Source of the DNA: Chondrus crispus
Taxonomy: Eukaryota; Rhodophyta; Florideophyceae; Gigartinales; Gigartinaceae
NCBI RefSeq assembly: GCF_000350225.1
Contig: NW_005179128.1
Span: forward strand, 62,001 to 126,000
DNA: 64,000 nucleotides
Direction: 5' to 3'
Shown here: positions 50,462-62,375 of the stretch, piece after piece
How positions within the stretch are numbered: position 1 is the stretch's first letter
How the letters are laid out: the number at the start of each line of letters is the position of its first letter
Made by a program: the position numbers and the translations under genes
The notes under the pieces: model-generated
What the model was told of the DNA's origin: nothing
Seen by the model: the letters and a program-made list of their open reading frames with translations, nothing else
Database searches by the model: none

Positions 50462-50496
50462 CGTGGACGCGGACGTCCCCGCTTAAGGGGGGGGCC
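50462..50496. repeat. Direct repeat copy 2 with polypurine tract
   Basis: Contains AAGGGGGGGG (50485-50494) one base from CG and the 3' LTR, and is the functional polypurine tract by position. Confidence 0.85.
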
Positions 50497-50497
50497 G

Positions 50498-51163
50498 TGT
50501 AGTATAACCCCCCCTGGGGCTTTATTTTAGATTAGATCAACTCAGAATCGGATCGGTTACTGTAGGGCTCGATGCTCTACAGTACCACCACGTGTACCCC
50601 CAAGTACAGGGGGGCACGTGTACACGTGTACGCGCGGAACGAAGAGCGCGCACACACGTGTACTGTCAGCCCCGATGGCTGACAGTATTACAGTGTCGAC
50701 CGACCGCTACAGTACGTCGCTACAGTACATCGGTACTGTACTATTATGATAGGTTATTATGTACATTAAATATGGAGCGGACCGGCGGCGGTGGAGGAGG
50801 ACAAGCAGGGACTTGTCACCCACCGACCGTCAAGGTCCGACTTCCCGCTTATTCTAAGGTAGCGCTCGCTAGCTACCTTAGAGCGGCACCGAGCGCGGGT
50901 TGAGGACGCGCGCGGTACGCCCACGAGCCGGCTCCGCCTCCGCCCGTCGGTACTGGAACGTCACCCAGTACCGCGCCGGGGCGTCGAGGCGTCGAACCGC
51001 TCGCGCGTACCGGCGTCCTCCCCGTTCCCGCTCTACCACGCTACCCGGGCCCGCTGCCCGGTGCCGTTAGCTGGTGTCCCGCTTCACCCCCGTCTTCCCG
51101 TTCGGACGGGGTCTACGTCGAGCTGTGCATACACCCCTCTCCGGTGGGGGTGTTTATGCTACA
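50498..51163 (+). repeat. Gypsy-2 3' LTR (666 bp)
   Basis: Same length and, as far as I can read, same sequence as the 5' LTR, including hairpins and the TATA-like ATTAAAT at 50765-50771. Confidence 0.95.
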
Positions 51164-51168
51164 GTATG
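51164..51168. repeat. Target site duplication of gypsy-2, right copy
   Basis: GTATG, matching 38174-38178. Confidence 0.95.
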
Positions 51169-52488
51169 CCTTTTCGACGCGATATGAAATGTACGAATTG
51201 CAATAGACATGGGCATACTGCAGCGCGTTGCTGGGGCAAGGACGTGAATGGGCGCCGACCTGCACCGCCAGATGGGTTTCGGTCACGCAACACTGGCTTA
51301 AAGCCAAGTGCATTCGTTTCTCGAGATGAAAATTCTACTGCTGCCTTTGCGGAGAGTGACTTTACTTGCTTGCTTTCGACTTCCACTCCAGAAAAGAGGG
51401 CTGCAAACGCAAGGTCATGGCTTGTCGATTCCGGTTGCAGCGCTCACATTACGTTTGATCGCTCTTTGTTCGTTACGTATGAACAGATGCAATCTGGATC
51501 AGTCGAGATGGGCACGAAGGCTAGAGCTAATGTCGCTGGTCGCGGCGAGGTAGAATTCATGTTGAACGTCAACGGTAGTCCCCATCCTTGTAAATTGTCA
51601 AACGTTTTGCATGTCCCTGATTTCGGATATTCGCTACTGTCTGTTAGCCAAATGGTTTCGAAGGGTTTGCAAGTGTCATTTGAAAATGAGAAATGCCGCG
51701 TTACTGCAGGACCAATTGTAGTTGCTACAGCGAGTCAAGTTGGGGATTTGTACATACTTGACGTCATGAATGAAACCTTTTCTGCTCACGTAGTTACCCT
51801 GCAGACGCTACATGAACGCATGGCCCATGTTAATGTACAAGGAATCGCATCAATGATTCACAATAATGTGGTAAGTGGCATCAACGTTCGTCAAAGCGAT
51901 GTCATCAGTGCAATGAATCCGAAGTCTGACAACCACTCTCCCATTTGTCCTGCGTGTGTGTTTGGCAAAGCAACGCGATCAGTAATCCCAAAACAGCGAT
52001 CATGGTCTCGAGCACAGAACTGTCTTGACTTGGTACATTCTGACGTTTGCGGTCCGCTCGAAGTACAGTCAGTTGGTGGCTCGAGATACTTCATTACATT
52101 TGTAGATGATCACTCGAACTGGGTAGTTGTGTACACGATGAGAAATAAATCTGAGGCGTTTGCAAAATACAAGTTGTATGAAAAGTTGGCTCAAACCCAC
52201 ACTGGTCGCAAAGTAAAGGTGCTTCGCACTGATCGAGGGGGAGAGTACTTGTCGACGGAATTCAAGTCGCATTTAGATTTAAACGGTACGCAGCACCAAC
52301 TCACAACGGCGTACACCCCTGAACAAAACGGTGTTGCTGAACGTTTAAATCGAACTTTGATTGATCTTGTCCGCTCAATGCTTTCTCATAAACAGGTCAG
52401 TAAGCGATTCTGGGCCGAGGCTCTTGCCACTTCGGTATATGTACGTAATCGAGTTACTTCACGCGCTTTGCCCGTTAATACAACTCCG
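51166..52488 (+). pseudogene. Copia B2 gag-pol, part 2 (CCHC to integrase)
   Basis: Resumes at ATGCCTTTTCGACG and encodes the CCHC knuckle, protease (WLVDSGCSAH), and integrase HHCC and D-D-E motifs. It differs from B1 at only a few residues (for example Gly for Val in AGRGEVEF, Asn for Lys in HSNWVV). It is interrupted by copia C after ACAACTCCG. Continues at 59212. Confidence 0.9.
52484..52488. repeat. Target site duplication of copia C, left copy
   Basis: CTCCG; the right copy at 59207-59211 reads CTCTG. The uninterrupted B1 target reads CTCCG. Confidence 0.8.
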
Positions 52489-53221
52489 TATAGAAAGGTC
52501 AGCGGGGCAGAGGGAAGAAGGATGGTTGAAGGTTGCTGGTGGTTGACGGGAAAAGAAGTTGATGCCATTTTACTCTTGGTCGCCAACTATTGGCGCTACT
52601 TATACTCTTCGAACTACATACAATACGAGCCATTAGGGCTGGTCACGTGACTCTAACTATTGGCGCTACTTATACTCTTCGAACTACATACAATACGAGC
52701 CATTAGGGCTGGTCACGTGACTCTTGTTCTTGCACTGGTTGATAATCACATGACTCTCCTTCTTGCACTCTCTCTTGCTAATAATTTGGGACCGTTTGAG
52801 AGTCAATAATATCTGAATGTACTGTCCTTCTTGCACTCTCTCTTGCTAATAATTTGGGACCGTTTGAGAGTCAATAATATCTGAATGTACTGTACTGTAG
52901 ATTACAGATTTTACACTACGATTAATAACCACTGTGGCACATACGTCATACGTGTCACACACGTGTCAAATCGAGAAAAATGAAACATGTTCAGAATGTA
53001 CTGTAGAGTGCCACGAGGTACATAACTTACACGTGTCAACACCAAAATTGAAACATGCTCGGAAATGATAGGAAAGTGCAACTGTGTACAAATATGACAC
53101 GTGTCCACCTTGAAGACCAAACATCCTGAGAATGCTCTTGCAAGCATTTTAGGTTTCGTCGACGTACACGTGTAATATCTGTCAGGCTTGGAGCTTAGCA
53201 TGTGGTCGAAAATTTCCAACA
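52489..53221 (-). repeat. Copia C 3' LTR (733 bp) with two tandem duplications
   Basis: Contains a 70-bp tandem duplication (52585-52654 and 52655-52724) and a 68-bp one (52758-52825 and 52826-52893), both single-copy in the other LTR. The other LTR in turn has extra ~34-bp units around GTTGATAATCA. Otherwise the two are very close. Confidence 0.85.
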
Positions 53222-53232
53222 CTCCCCCTCGA

Positions 53233-56200
53233 TCACATGCTTTTACTGGACACTGCAAGCCCCAGAAGTTCTACAAACTTCTGGAATAGAATTCGCCCAA
53301 GTGCTTTGGTTAAGATATCGGCAGGCATCGAAGTGGTCGGACAATGCGACAAATACACAATGTTTCTCTTAATAGCATCTCGTACGTAGTGGTATTTTAC
53401 ATCAACATGTTTGTTGCGACGGTTGATCGATTCATTCTGTGCAAACGAAATCGTCCCTGCATTGTCACACCCCATCATGATCGTGGGATCAGAATCAAGT
53501 CCGAGGACATCAGCAACAACTTGACGCAACCAGGTCGCCTCCTTACACGCTTCACATAGTGCAATGTACTCAGCTTCACACGTCGAAGTCGCAACCACAG
53601 TCTGTTTCCGGGAACTCCAACTGATAGCTCCACCACAGAACTTGAAAACATATCCGCTGGTCGACTTGCGAGAGTCTGAACAACCGGCCCAGTCAGCATC
53701 ACTGAAACCGAGCAACTCCGGCGATTTGGATTTATTGTCAAACACGATTCCTAAGTTTCGAGTCCCTTGCACGTATCGCATTACTCGTTTTACACCTGCC
53801 CAGTGTGACTCACATGGGTTGGCAGAATGTTGGGAAAGCTTTCCAATGGCGTATGCCAAGTCTGGACGAGTGCCAACCATCAAGTACATAAGGCAACCGA
53901 CTGCCTCACGATACGGTGCCTTTGTTTCGGAGTCGTTTTCGATAGAATTCGTGGTTTTGCGACCTTGTTCCATTGGAGTCAGAGAAGGGTTACAAGTCGA
54001 CATTTTAAAACGGTCAAGCACATTTAATGCATACTAAGTTTGAGTGAGACTCAATGTCTTGATAGTGCGATCTCTTTGAATCTCAAGACCAATGCAGACT
54101 TTTGCCTCACTAAGGTCTTTCATCTCAAACCGTTTGTTAAGCTCCCCCTTCATCCATTTGATGGCATGGATATCACTACCAGCGAGTAACAAGTCATCGA
54201 CATAAAGTGCAATTAGCATGATAGTGTTACCAATGCGTTTAATGTAGAGGCACGGATCACTACGTGAAGTCTCAAATCCCAATTCACCGAGTAAGAAATC
54301 ATCCACTTTGGTATGCCATTGACGAGGTGCTTGTTTAAGACCGTAAAGTGCTTTCAAAAGTTTACACACATGATCACTTTTGCTTTTGTCAACGCAGCCT
54401 TCGGGTTGCTCCATGTAGATGTCTTCATCCAAGTCGCCGTTCAAAAACGCAGTCACGACATCCATCTGATGAAGTTCAAGGTCGTAATGAGCAACTAAGG
54501 CAAGAAGTAGACGAATAGTGGTAAACTTTATGACAGGGGCATATGTCTCAGTATAGTCAAGACCCTGCACTTGCTGGAATCCACGGGCAACAAGTCTGGC
54601 TTTTGCACTTTCAACTATATTGCCATTTGCATCAGGCAGCTGCTTGACATTGAAAACCCATCGAGATGTCAAGATGTTTGACGCCTCAGATCGAGGAACA
54701 AGTTTCCAAGTCCGATTCTTGGTCTGCGAGGCAAGTTCTTTGTCAATGCCGGTCTGCCAGAATGCAGCTCTAGGACCGTGGGTTGCTTGTTTGAAAGTCT
54801 TGGGACCTTCAATAGCGACATGCGCATGTGAAAGAAGAGCAGCTGCAAAGTTGCTCCTCCACCATGATCCGGGAGGTCTACTGATTCGAGACGATCTTCG
54901 TACAGCTGGAGTCGGAGTTGGAGGGGTGACATTCGGAGTTTCGACGGGAGGTGATACATCATCTTCATCATTCTCACCTACAGAGTGAGTGTCCTCGTTT
55001 TCAATAACCTCCCCTGAAATTTCATCCTCTTCCGACCCAACCTCATTAGCATTTGGGGTAGCGGCTTCATTCTCATTGTCGCCACCGAGCAATACAACGC
55101 CAACGTCAGAGCTGATTGAATCTTTTTTATGTGCAGGAATGTCATGCATCCCACATGTCGATTCATCAAACTTGGCATCTCGTGAAACAACAACTTTACT
55201 CAGCTCTCCGTCCCAAAGTTTGTATGCTTTACTGCATTGCGAATAACCGAGAAACATCGCTTCACGCGCTCGCAAGTCAAGCTTACGGAGCTCTAATTTC
55301 GGTAATGTATACCAACACTTTGACCCAAATACTCGCAAATGGCCAACATTTGGAGTTGACTTCATCCAAATGTGATGGGGAGTCGTGTTAACTGGCAAAG
55401 CCCGTGAAATAACTCGATTGCGTACATATACTGCAGTGGCAAGAGCCTCTGCCCAGAATCGTTTACTGACCTGTTTATGAGAAAGCATGGAACGGACAAG
55501 GTCAATCAAGGTTCGATTTAAACGTTCAGCAACACCGTTTTGTTCAGGTGTGTACGCAGTGGTGAGCTGGTGCTGTGTACCGTTTGAATCCAAATATGAC
55601 TTGAATTCTGTCGACAAGTACTCTCCCCCTCGATCAGTGCGAAGCACCTTCACTTTGCGACCAGTGTGCGTTTGGGCAAACTGTTCATACAACTTGTATT
55701 TTGCAAAGGCCTCAGATTTATTTCGCATCGTGTACACAACAACCCAGTTCGAGTGATCATCTACAAATGTAATGAAGTATCTCGAACCACCAATGGACTG
55801 TACTTCGAGCGGACCGCAAACGTCAGAATGTACCAAGTCAAGACAGTTCTGTGCTCGAGACGATGATCGCTGTTTCGGGATTACTGATCGCGTTGCTTTG
55901 CCGAACACACACGCAGGACAAACGAGAGAGTGATTGTCAGACTTTCGATTCATTGCACTGATCACATCGCTTTGACGAACATTGATGCCACTTACCACAT
56001 TATTGTGAATCATTGATGCGATTCCTTGTACGTTAACATGGGCCATTCGTTCATGTAGCATCTGCAAGGTAACTACATGAGCAGAGAAAGTTTCATTCAT
56101 GACATCAAGTATGAATAAATCCCCAACTTGACTAGCTGTGGCAACTACAGTTGGTCCTGTAGTAACGATGCATTTGTCTTTTTCAAATGACACTTGCAAG

Positions 56201-57330
56201 CCCTTTGAAACGATTTGGCTAACAGACAGAAGCGAGTATCCGAAATCAGGGACATGCAAAACGTTGGACAATTTGCAAGGATGTGGACTACCATTGACGT
56301 TCAACATGAATTCTACCTCACCACGACCAGCAACATTGGCTCTAGCCTTCGTGCCCATCTCGACTGATCCAGATTGCATCTGTTCATAAGTAACGAACAA
56401 AGAACGATCAAATGTAATGTGGGCACTGCAACCGGAATCCACAAGCCATGACCCTGCGTTCACTGCCTTCTTTTCGGGAGAAGAAGTCGAAAGCAGGCAT
56501 GTAAAGTCGCTTTCAGCAAAGGCAGCAGTAGAAGTTTCATCTCGAGACACGAATGCACTTGGCTTCATGCCGGGGTTGCGGGACCGGAACCCGTCTAGCG
56601 GTGCTGGTCGGCGCCCATTCACATCCTTGCCCCAGCAACGTGCTGCGGTGTGTCCATGTCGATTACAGTTCGTACATCTCATATCACGTCGAATAGGCAT
56701 GCGATTTACAAGTGCAGGTGCGTGGGGTGAAGTAGTAGAAGCGGTCTTCATGCTCTCTCGTTGTTCCTCTTGCAGCAGACGACTCTTCACAAAATCGAGT
56801 CCAAACACTTTATCCTCATTGCCAAGTGCGTCAAGTGCAACAATCAAGTTATCGAATCGTGGAGGCAAGCCATTCAACACAGCCATTGCAATTTCTTTAT
56901 CGTCAATCTCAACACTCATTGACTGCAATCTGGCAGCAAGTTGCTTCACACGATTGATGAACACGAGCACTTTCTCGGATGGGAGCATGGATACAGTGTA
57001 AAAGTCGCGACGGGCGGCAAGTTTGTTGAGCAAAGTATGACGCTCAAACACATTCAGAATTGCTTCCCATGTCTGTTTCGCACTGCTACACCCTCGCACA
57101 TGTTGCAAGTAGTCATCAGAAAGCGTGAGTCCGATGACTGCCTTTGCTTTCGCATCACCACGAATCCACTTCCTGCGATCATCTGAGGTCGCATTTTCCG
57201 ATATATCATCAAAAACGTATTGATCGACATCTCGGAGAGCAAGCAGTAGCTCGATTTTCTGCTTCCAGATGTAAAAGTTAGATGCGGTCAGCTTCTCGAT
57301 TCTGACCGATCGAGAGCTTTGGTCATCCAT
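53233..57330 (-). pseudogene. Copia C gag-pol, one in-frame TAG
   Basis: From the ATG at 57330 (MDDQSSRS) the frame is open for 1098 codons to TAG (54034-54036), then open again in the same frame to the stop at 53233. Where the TAG stands, B1 and B2 have an ATG (Met) codon in SLTQT-M-YAS, so two adjacent bases differ. CCHC, protease DSG, integrase HHCC and D-D-E, YVDD and RNase H motifs are all present. The stop falls after the YVDD, before RNase H. Everything else looks functional, so this is either a recent knock-out or, less likely, a read-through stop. Confidence 0.9.
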
Positions 57331-58525
57331 TTCGCCGAATGGATGTACCCTTCGAGTATACAAGGTCTTCCGTCCCGGGATCCCAAGCCGTTAACCGATA
57401 GTCAACACAATGGCAAGCCCACCCGTATAGGAAGTTTGTAGCGATTACTCGGAAACGTTCTTGGTGCTTGTTCCCGGCGGAGTGGAACAAGCGTATTCTT
57501 CTTAAAAATGCCTTAGGGCGCTACCCCTGTATGTCGGCCAGTGCGGGTCTTTCGACTGTGAACTAAATCAAACGTGCCACGAGTAAGCACAACAACTTTG
57601 CCTGTAGACGAACCAGGACTTTTGGTTACTACCGCGAACGGTCCCTGCAACCGAAATCGGCTTGTCCAAACTTGATACGGTACTGCCTCAGAGGGTCTCC
57701 CACAACACAAGAATGAAACTGCCTTCGTCGTACTCGTGTGATTTGTTCACAATCACTCCTTGGGTCACCCTCTTCCGTGCGAACTTAATCAAGGTACGCG
57801 ACCTTATACACGTATAGTGAGAGGTTCAGTGTTTAGGCACGTATTCTCTTCACCCAGGGGACCGAAGTCGTACCTATAGGGCTAATACCGAGAGCGTTAC
57901 CCACACCGCCGACGCACCTCCCGAAGGCAGAGTGCGGATCGACTAGACCAGTACACTGTGATCCTCCCCGAGGATCAGTAATTCGTCTCTCGACGATTCT
58001 TGGTCGGACCCTCGCTCAAGTCAGATTTCCAATGGCACCAGCCTTTCACCAAGAGCGAGGGTATGTTCCACTGAGGATTTGGCAGTGCGTTGGCCACTAG
58101 GGACTTTCTTCCTCCCGACTAGCGGAAGGCTCACCCACAGCTCACACAACGACTGCCACGACAAAGCAAAAAACTGAGAACTGACGGACCACTGAGGATT
58201 TGGCAGTGCGTTGGCCACTAGGGACTTTCTTCCTCCCGACAAGCGGAAGGCTCACCCACAGCTCACACAACGACTGCCACGACAAAGCTGCAAGACCACA
58301 AAGTTGATTTCCAAAAACTGGGAACTGACGGACCACCAAACTGAAAAATCGGCTGAAACGGTGCTCAAAACGACGGCGAAAACTGAAAAAACTGAAAAAC
58401 CAAACTCGAAAGCGGAGACTGAAACTGATACCTTCTTCTTCTGCTTGACGAGCTGAACAAACTGATACTTGAACGACGGCGAAACTCGAACTTGAACCAA
58501 AACGAAGACGACGATCAGCGTTGAA
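57331..58525 (-). other. Copia C leader
   Basis: Contains the conserved leader element (about 57374-57425), the decayed leader ORF (57825-57688 and 57710-57513, with a frame break where B also breaks), and a 100-bp direct repeat (58068-58167 and 58189-58288, one or two differences, offset 121 bp). A pyrimidine-biased stretch lies next to the primer site. No intact gene. Confidence 0.65.
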
Positions 58526-58539
58526 CTGGGCCCATAACC
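58526..58539 (-). other. Copia C primer binding site (half tRNA-iMet type)
   Basis: GGTTATGGGCCCAG on the minus strand, directly after the LTR end TTTCTATA; identical to the copia A site. Confidence 0.85.
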
Positions 58540-59206
58540 TATAGAAAGGTCAGCGGGGCAGAGGGAAGAAGGATGGTTGAAGGTTGCTGGTGGTTGACGG
58601 GAAAAGAAGTTGATGCCATTTTACTCTTGGTCGCCAACTATTGGCGCTACTTATACTCTTCGAACTACATACAATACGAGCCATTAGGGCTGGTCACGTG
58701 ACTCTTGTTCTTGCACTGGTTGATAATCAAGTGACTCTCCCTGTTGCACTCTCGGTTGATAATCAAGTGACTCTCCTACTTCCACTCTCGGTTGATAATC
58801 ACATGACTCTCCTTCTTGCACTCTCTCTTGCTAATAATTTGGGACCGTTTGAGAGTCAATAATATCTGAATGTACTGTACTGTAGATTACAGATTTTACA
58901 CTACGATTAATAACCACTGTGGCACATACGTCATACGTGTCACACACGTGTCAAATCGAGAAAAATGAAACATGTTCAGAATGTACTGTAGAGTGCCACG
59001 AGGTACATAACTTACACGTGTCAACACCAAAATTGAAACATGCTCGGAAATGATAGGAAAGTGCAACTGTGTACAAATATGACACGTGTCCACCTTGAAG
59101 ACCAAACATCCTGACAATGCTCTTGCAAGCATTTTAGGTTTCGTCGACGTACACGTGTAATATCTGTCAGGCTTGGAGCTTAGCATGTGGTCGAAAATTT
59201 CCAACA
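58540..59206 (-). repeat. Copia C 5' LTR (667 bp)
   Basis: On the minus strand it begins TGTTGGAAATTTTCG and ends TTTCTATA. The TATA-like GTATAAGTA lies at 58648-58656. ~34-bp units with GTTGATAATCA and TGACTCTCC are present in three copies near 58720-58815. Confidence 0.85.
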
Positions 59207-59211
59207 CTCTG
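59207..59211. repeat. Target site duplication of copia C, right copy
   Basis: CTCTG, one substitution from CTCCG at 52484-52488. Confidence 0.75.
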
Positions 59212-61373
59212 CACCACATCTGGATGAATTCTACTCCAAATGTTGGCCATTTGCGAGTATTTGGGTCAAAGTGTTGGTATACATTACTAAAATTAGAGCT
59301 CCGTAAGCTGGACTTGCGAGCGCGTAAAGCGATGTTTCTTGGGTACTCGCAATGCAGTAAGGCATACAAACTTTGGGACGGAGAGTTGAATAAAATTGTT
59401 GTGTCACGGGATGTCAAGTTTGATGAATCGACATGTGGTATGCATGACATTCCTGCACACGAAGGTGATTCAATCAACTCTGATGTTGACGTTGTACTGC
59501 TCGATGGCGACAATGAGAATACAGCTGATACCCCAAATACGGATGAGGTCGGTTCTGAAGAGGATGAAGTTTCGGAGGAGGTTCTTGAAGAGGATGGTGC
59601 TCATTCTGTAAGTGAGAATGATGAAGATGAAGATGAAGATGATGTACCAACTGCCGTCGAAACTCCGAATGTCACTCCTCCAACTCCGACTCCAGCTGTG
59701 CGAAGATCGTCTCGAGTCAGCAGACCTCCCGGATCATGGTGGAGGAGCAACTTTGCAGCTGCTCTTCTTTCACATGCGCATGTCGCTATTGAAGGTCCCA
59801 AGACTTTCAACCAGGCAACCAACGGTCCTAGAGCTGCATTTTGGCAGACCGGCATTGACAAAGAACTTGCCTCGCAGACTAAGAATCGGACTTGGAAACT
59901 TGTTCCTCGATCTGAGGCGTCAAACATCTTGACATCTAGATGGGTTTTCAATGTCAAGCAACTGCCTGATGCAAATGGCAATATAGTTGAAAGTGCAAAA
60001 GCCAGACTTGTTGCTCGCGGATTCCAGCAAGTGCAAGGTCTTGACTATACTGAGACATATGCCCCTGTCATAAAGTTTACCACTATTCGTCTACTTCTTG
60101 ACTTAGTTGCTCATTACGACCTCGAACTTCATCAGATGGATGTCGTGACTGCGTTTTTGAACGGCGACTTGGGTGAAGACATCTACATGGAGCAACCCGA
60201 AGGGTGCATTGACAAAAGCAAAAGTGACCACGTGTGTAAACTTTTGAAAGCACTTTACGGTCTTAAACAAGCACATCGTCAATGGCATGCCAAAGTGGAT
60301 GATTTCTTAATTGGTGAATTGGGATTCAAGACTTCGCGTAGTGATCCTTGTCTCTACATGGAAAGATCGGTAACACTATCATGCTGATTGCACTTTATGT
60401 CGATGACTTGTTACTCGCCGGTAGTGATATCGATGCCATCAAATGGATGAAGGGGGAGCTTAATAAACGGTTTGAGATGAAAGACCTTGGTGAAGCAAAA
60501 GTCTGCATTGGTCTTGAAATTCAAAGGGATCGGACCGCCAAGACTTTGAGTCTCACTCAAACTATGTATGCATCAAAAGTGCTTGAGCGTTTTCGAATGT
60601 TAACGTGTAACCCCTCTCTGACTCCAATGGAACAAGGTCACACAACCACGATTTCAACCGAAAACGACTCCGAAACAAATGTACCGTATCGTGAGGCAGT
60701 GGGATCCCTGATGTACTTGATGGTTGGCACTCGTCCAGACTTGGCATATGCGATTGGAAAGCTTTCTCAACATTCTGCCAACCCATGTGAGTCACACTGG
60801 GCAGGTGTGAAACGGGTAATGCGATACGTGCAAGGGACTCGAAACTTAGGAATCGTGTTTGACAATAAATCTAAATCGCCGGAGTTGTTCGGCTTCAGTG
60901 ATGCTGACTGGGCCGGTTGTTCAGACTCTCGCAAATCGACCAGCGGATATGTTTTCAAGTTCTGCGGTGGAGCGATCAGTTGGAGTTCCCGGAAACAGAC
61001 TGTGGTTGCAACTTCGACGTGTGAAGCTGAGTACATTGCACTATGTGAAGCGTGTAAGGAGGGGACTTGGTTGCGTCAAGTGGTTGCTGATGTTCTTGGA
61101 CTTGGTTCTGATCCCACGATTGTGATGGGGTGTGACAATGCAGGGACTATTTCGTATGCACAGAATGAATCGGTCAACCGTCGTAACAAACATGTTGATG
61201 TGAAATACCACTATGTACGAGATGCAATTAAGAGAAACGTCATTTCTTTGTCACATTGCCCAACCACTTCCATGCCTGCAGATATGCTGACGAAAGCACT
61301 TGGGCGAGTTCTGTTCCAGAAGTTTGTAGAACTTCTAGGGCTTGCAGTAGCCACTTCTGGTAAAAGCATGTGA
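59212..61373 (+). pseudogene. Copia B2 gag-pol, part 3 (RT and RNase H)
   Basis: Resumes with HHIWMNSTPNVGHL exactly where part 2 stopped. RT has an intact YVDD (about 60399), and RNase H motifs are present to the stop at 61373. One net base is missing near 60357 (CTCTACATGGAAAGATCGG against CTCTACATTAAACGCATCGG in B1), which shifts the frame just before the RT active site. It lacks the B1 duplication and deletion, so B1 and B2 were inactivated independently. Confidence 0.9.
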
Positions 61374-61375
61374 TC

Positions 61376-61384
61376 GAGGGGGAG
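61376..61384 (+). other. Polypurine tract of copia B2
   Basis: GAGGGGGAG before the LTR start TGTTGTAATT. Confidence 0.85.
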
Positions 61385-62375
61385 TGTTGTAATTCTACGA
61401 CCACATGCTGATATGCATGACAAACGACGACAGGTATGTTGTAATTCTACGACCACATGCTGATATGCATGACACACGACGACAGGTATGACACGTGTAA
61501 AATCGAAAACACTCTGCGTGACGAGCTGAGCAAGTTTCATTTTCAACGTGTACACGTGTGATTTCTGTACACGGTTGCACTCTACAGTACTTCAGGAGCA
61601 AGTTTGGTTTTCAACCTGTACACGTGTGAAATATGTACACGGTTGCGGTGTACAGTACAATCTGAGCATGTTTCATTTTCTCCGCCCGACACGTGTATGA
61701 CCTGGACACATGTCCTCATTACACTGTCAGACGCGTACAGTACGCCTGCAGTCTTACAGACAAAGTGTGGAACCTTGGTGGCGGGTGCCTGGCACGTGCC
61801 AAAGGTTTACAGCGTCCATGGAGTGCAGCACGGGTACAGCAGGACACAAAGATACCGTTGCGCGAGTTTTCAATTCGTAAGGCAAAATGTGCACTGTTGT
61901 AATTGACAGTGGGCAGGACCTCACGAGAGATTCAGATTCATAAGGCAACGTGTGCGCTGTAAACAGTCCTTGCAGGATTGATTTGAATTCGTAAGGCAAC
62001 GTGTGAGCTGTAAACGTGCCTTACGAATTTGTGCCACGCTGGATTTGGAATAGTAAGGGAATTTGTGCTTTGCTGTGCTTTGTTGTACTGCCTTACTAAT
62101 TTCTCCGTCATGACAGTGCTAATTCGTAAGGCGGTTTTCTGTTCTGTTTGTTGGGCCATCGCCAGTTTGGCTGAGTAGCAAGACGGGCACATGTGTTAGA
62201 GCCAATACATTTGTAGTATGTGTGTCGTGGTGTTTGGTAGTAGAGTTCTAGAAGATTGCAGAAGTGTATAAGTTGTCCCAGAAGTTGGCGACTCAAAGTA
62301 AATCGGTACCCAATCCTTCAACTTCACCTCATCAACCGTCCTTCGAATCCCCTTCGCCCCGCTGACCTGCCATTA
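61385..62375 (+). repeat. Copia B2 3' LTR (991 bp)
   Basis: Nearly identical to 35820-36809, including the duplicated 52-bp terminus (61385-61436 and 61437-61488) and the ATTCGTAAGGC array. Differences seen by eye are few (one extra A near 61503, GAGCTGAG for GAGGTGAG, AGTTGTCC for AGTAGTCC, CTGCCATTA for CTACCATTA). Confidence 0.9.

Larger units (their letters stand above)
38179..51163 (+). mobile_element. Gypsy-2: complete, young chromovirus (12,985 bp)
   Basis: It has two 666-bp LTRs that I cannot tell apart by eye, a 5-bp target duplication, a primer site, intact gag and pol, a polypurine tract and a 4.3-kb accessory segment. Identical LTRs and undamaged ORFs mean a very recent insertion that may be mobile, though the antisense ORF seen in gypsy-1 is broken here. 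It inserted into copia B2 gag. Confidence 0.95.
52489..59206 (-). mobile_element. Copia C: nearly intact, minus strand, inside B2
   Basis: Complete structure on the minus strand: 5' LTR (58540-59206), half-tRNA primer site, 1.2-kb leader, gag-pol with one stop, polypurine tract (53222-53230) and 3' LTR (52489-53221). Closely related to B in gag-pol, but its LTR is of a different type (TGTTGGAAATTTTCG...TTTCTATA). Confidence 0.9.
36810..62375 (+). mobile_element. Copia B2, split by gypsy-2 and copia C
   Basis: B2 pieces are 36810-38178, 51164-52488 and 59207-61384, with a 3' LTR at 61385-62375. Removing the two insertions restores a colinear B element. The leader starts abruptly with CCGATACCCTCGCTC, lacking the primer site and about 480 bp present in copia C. 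The 3' LTR ends CTGCCATTA and abuts an inverted copia A LTR fragment. Confidence 0.85.
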
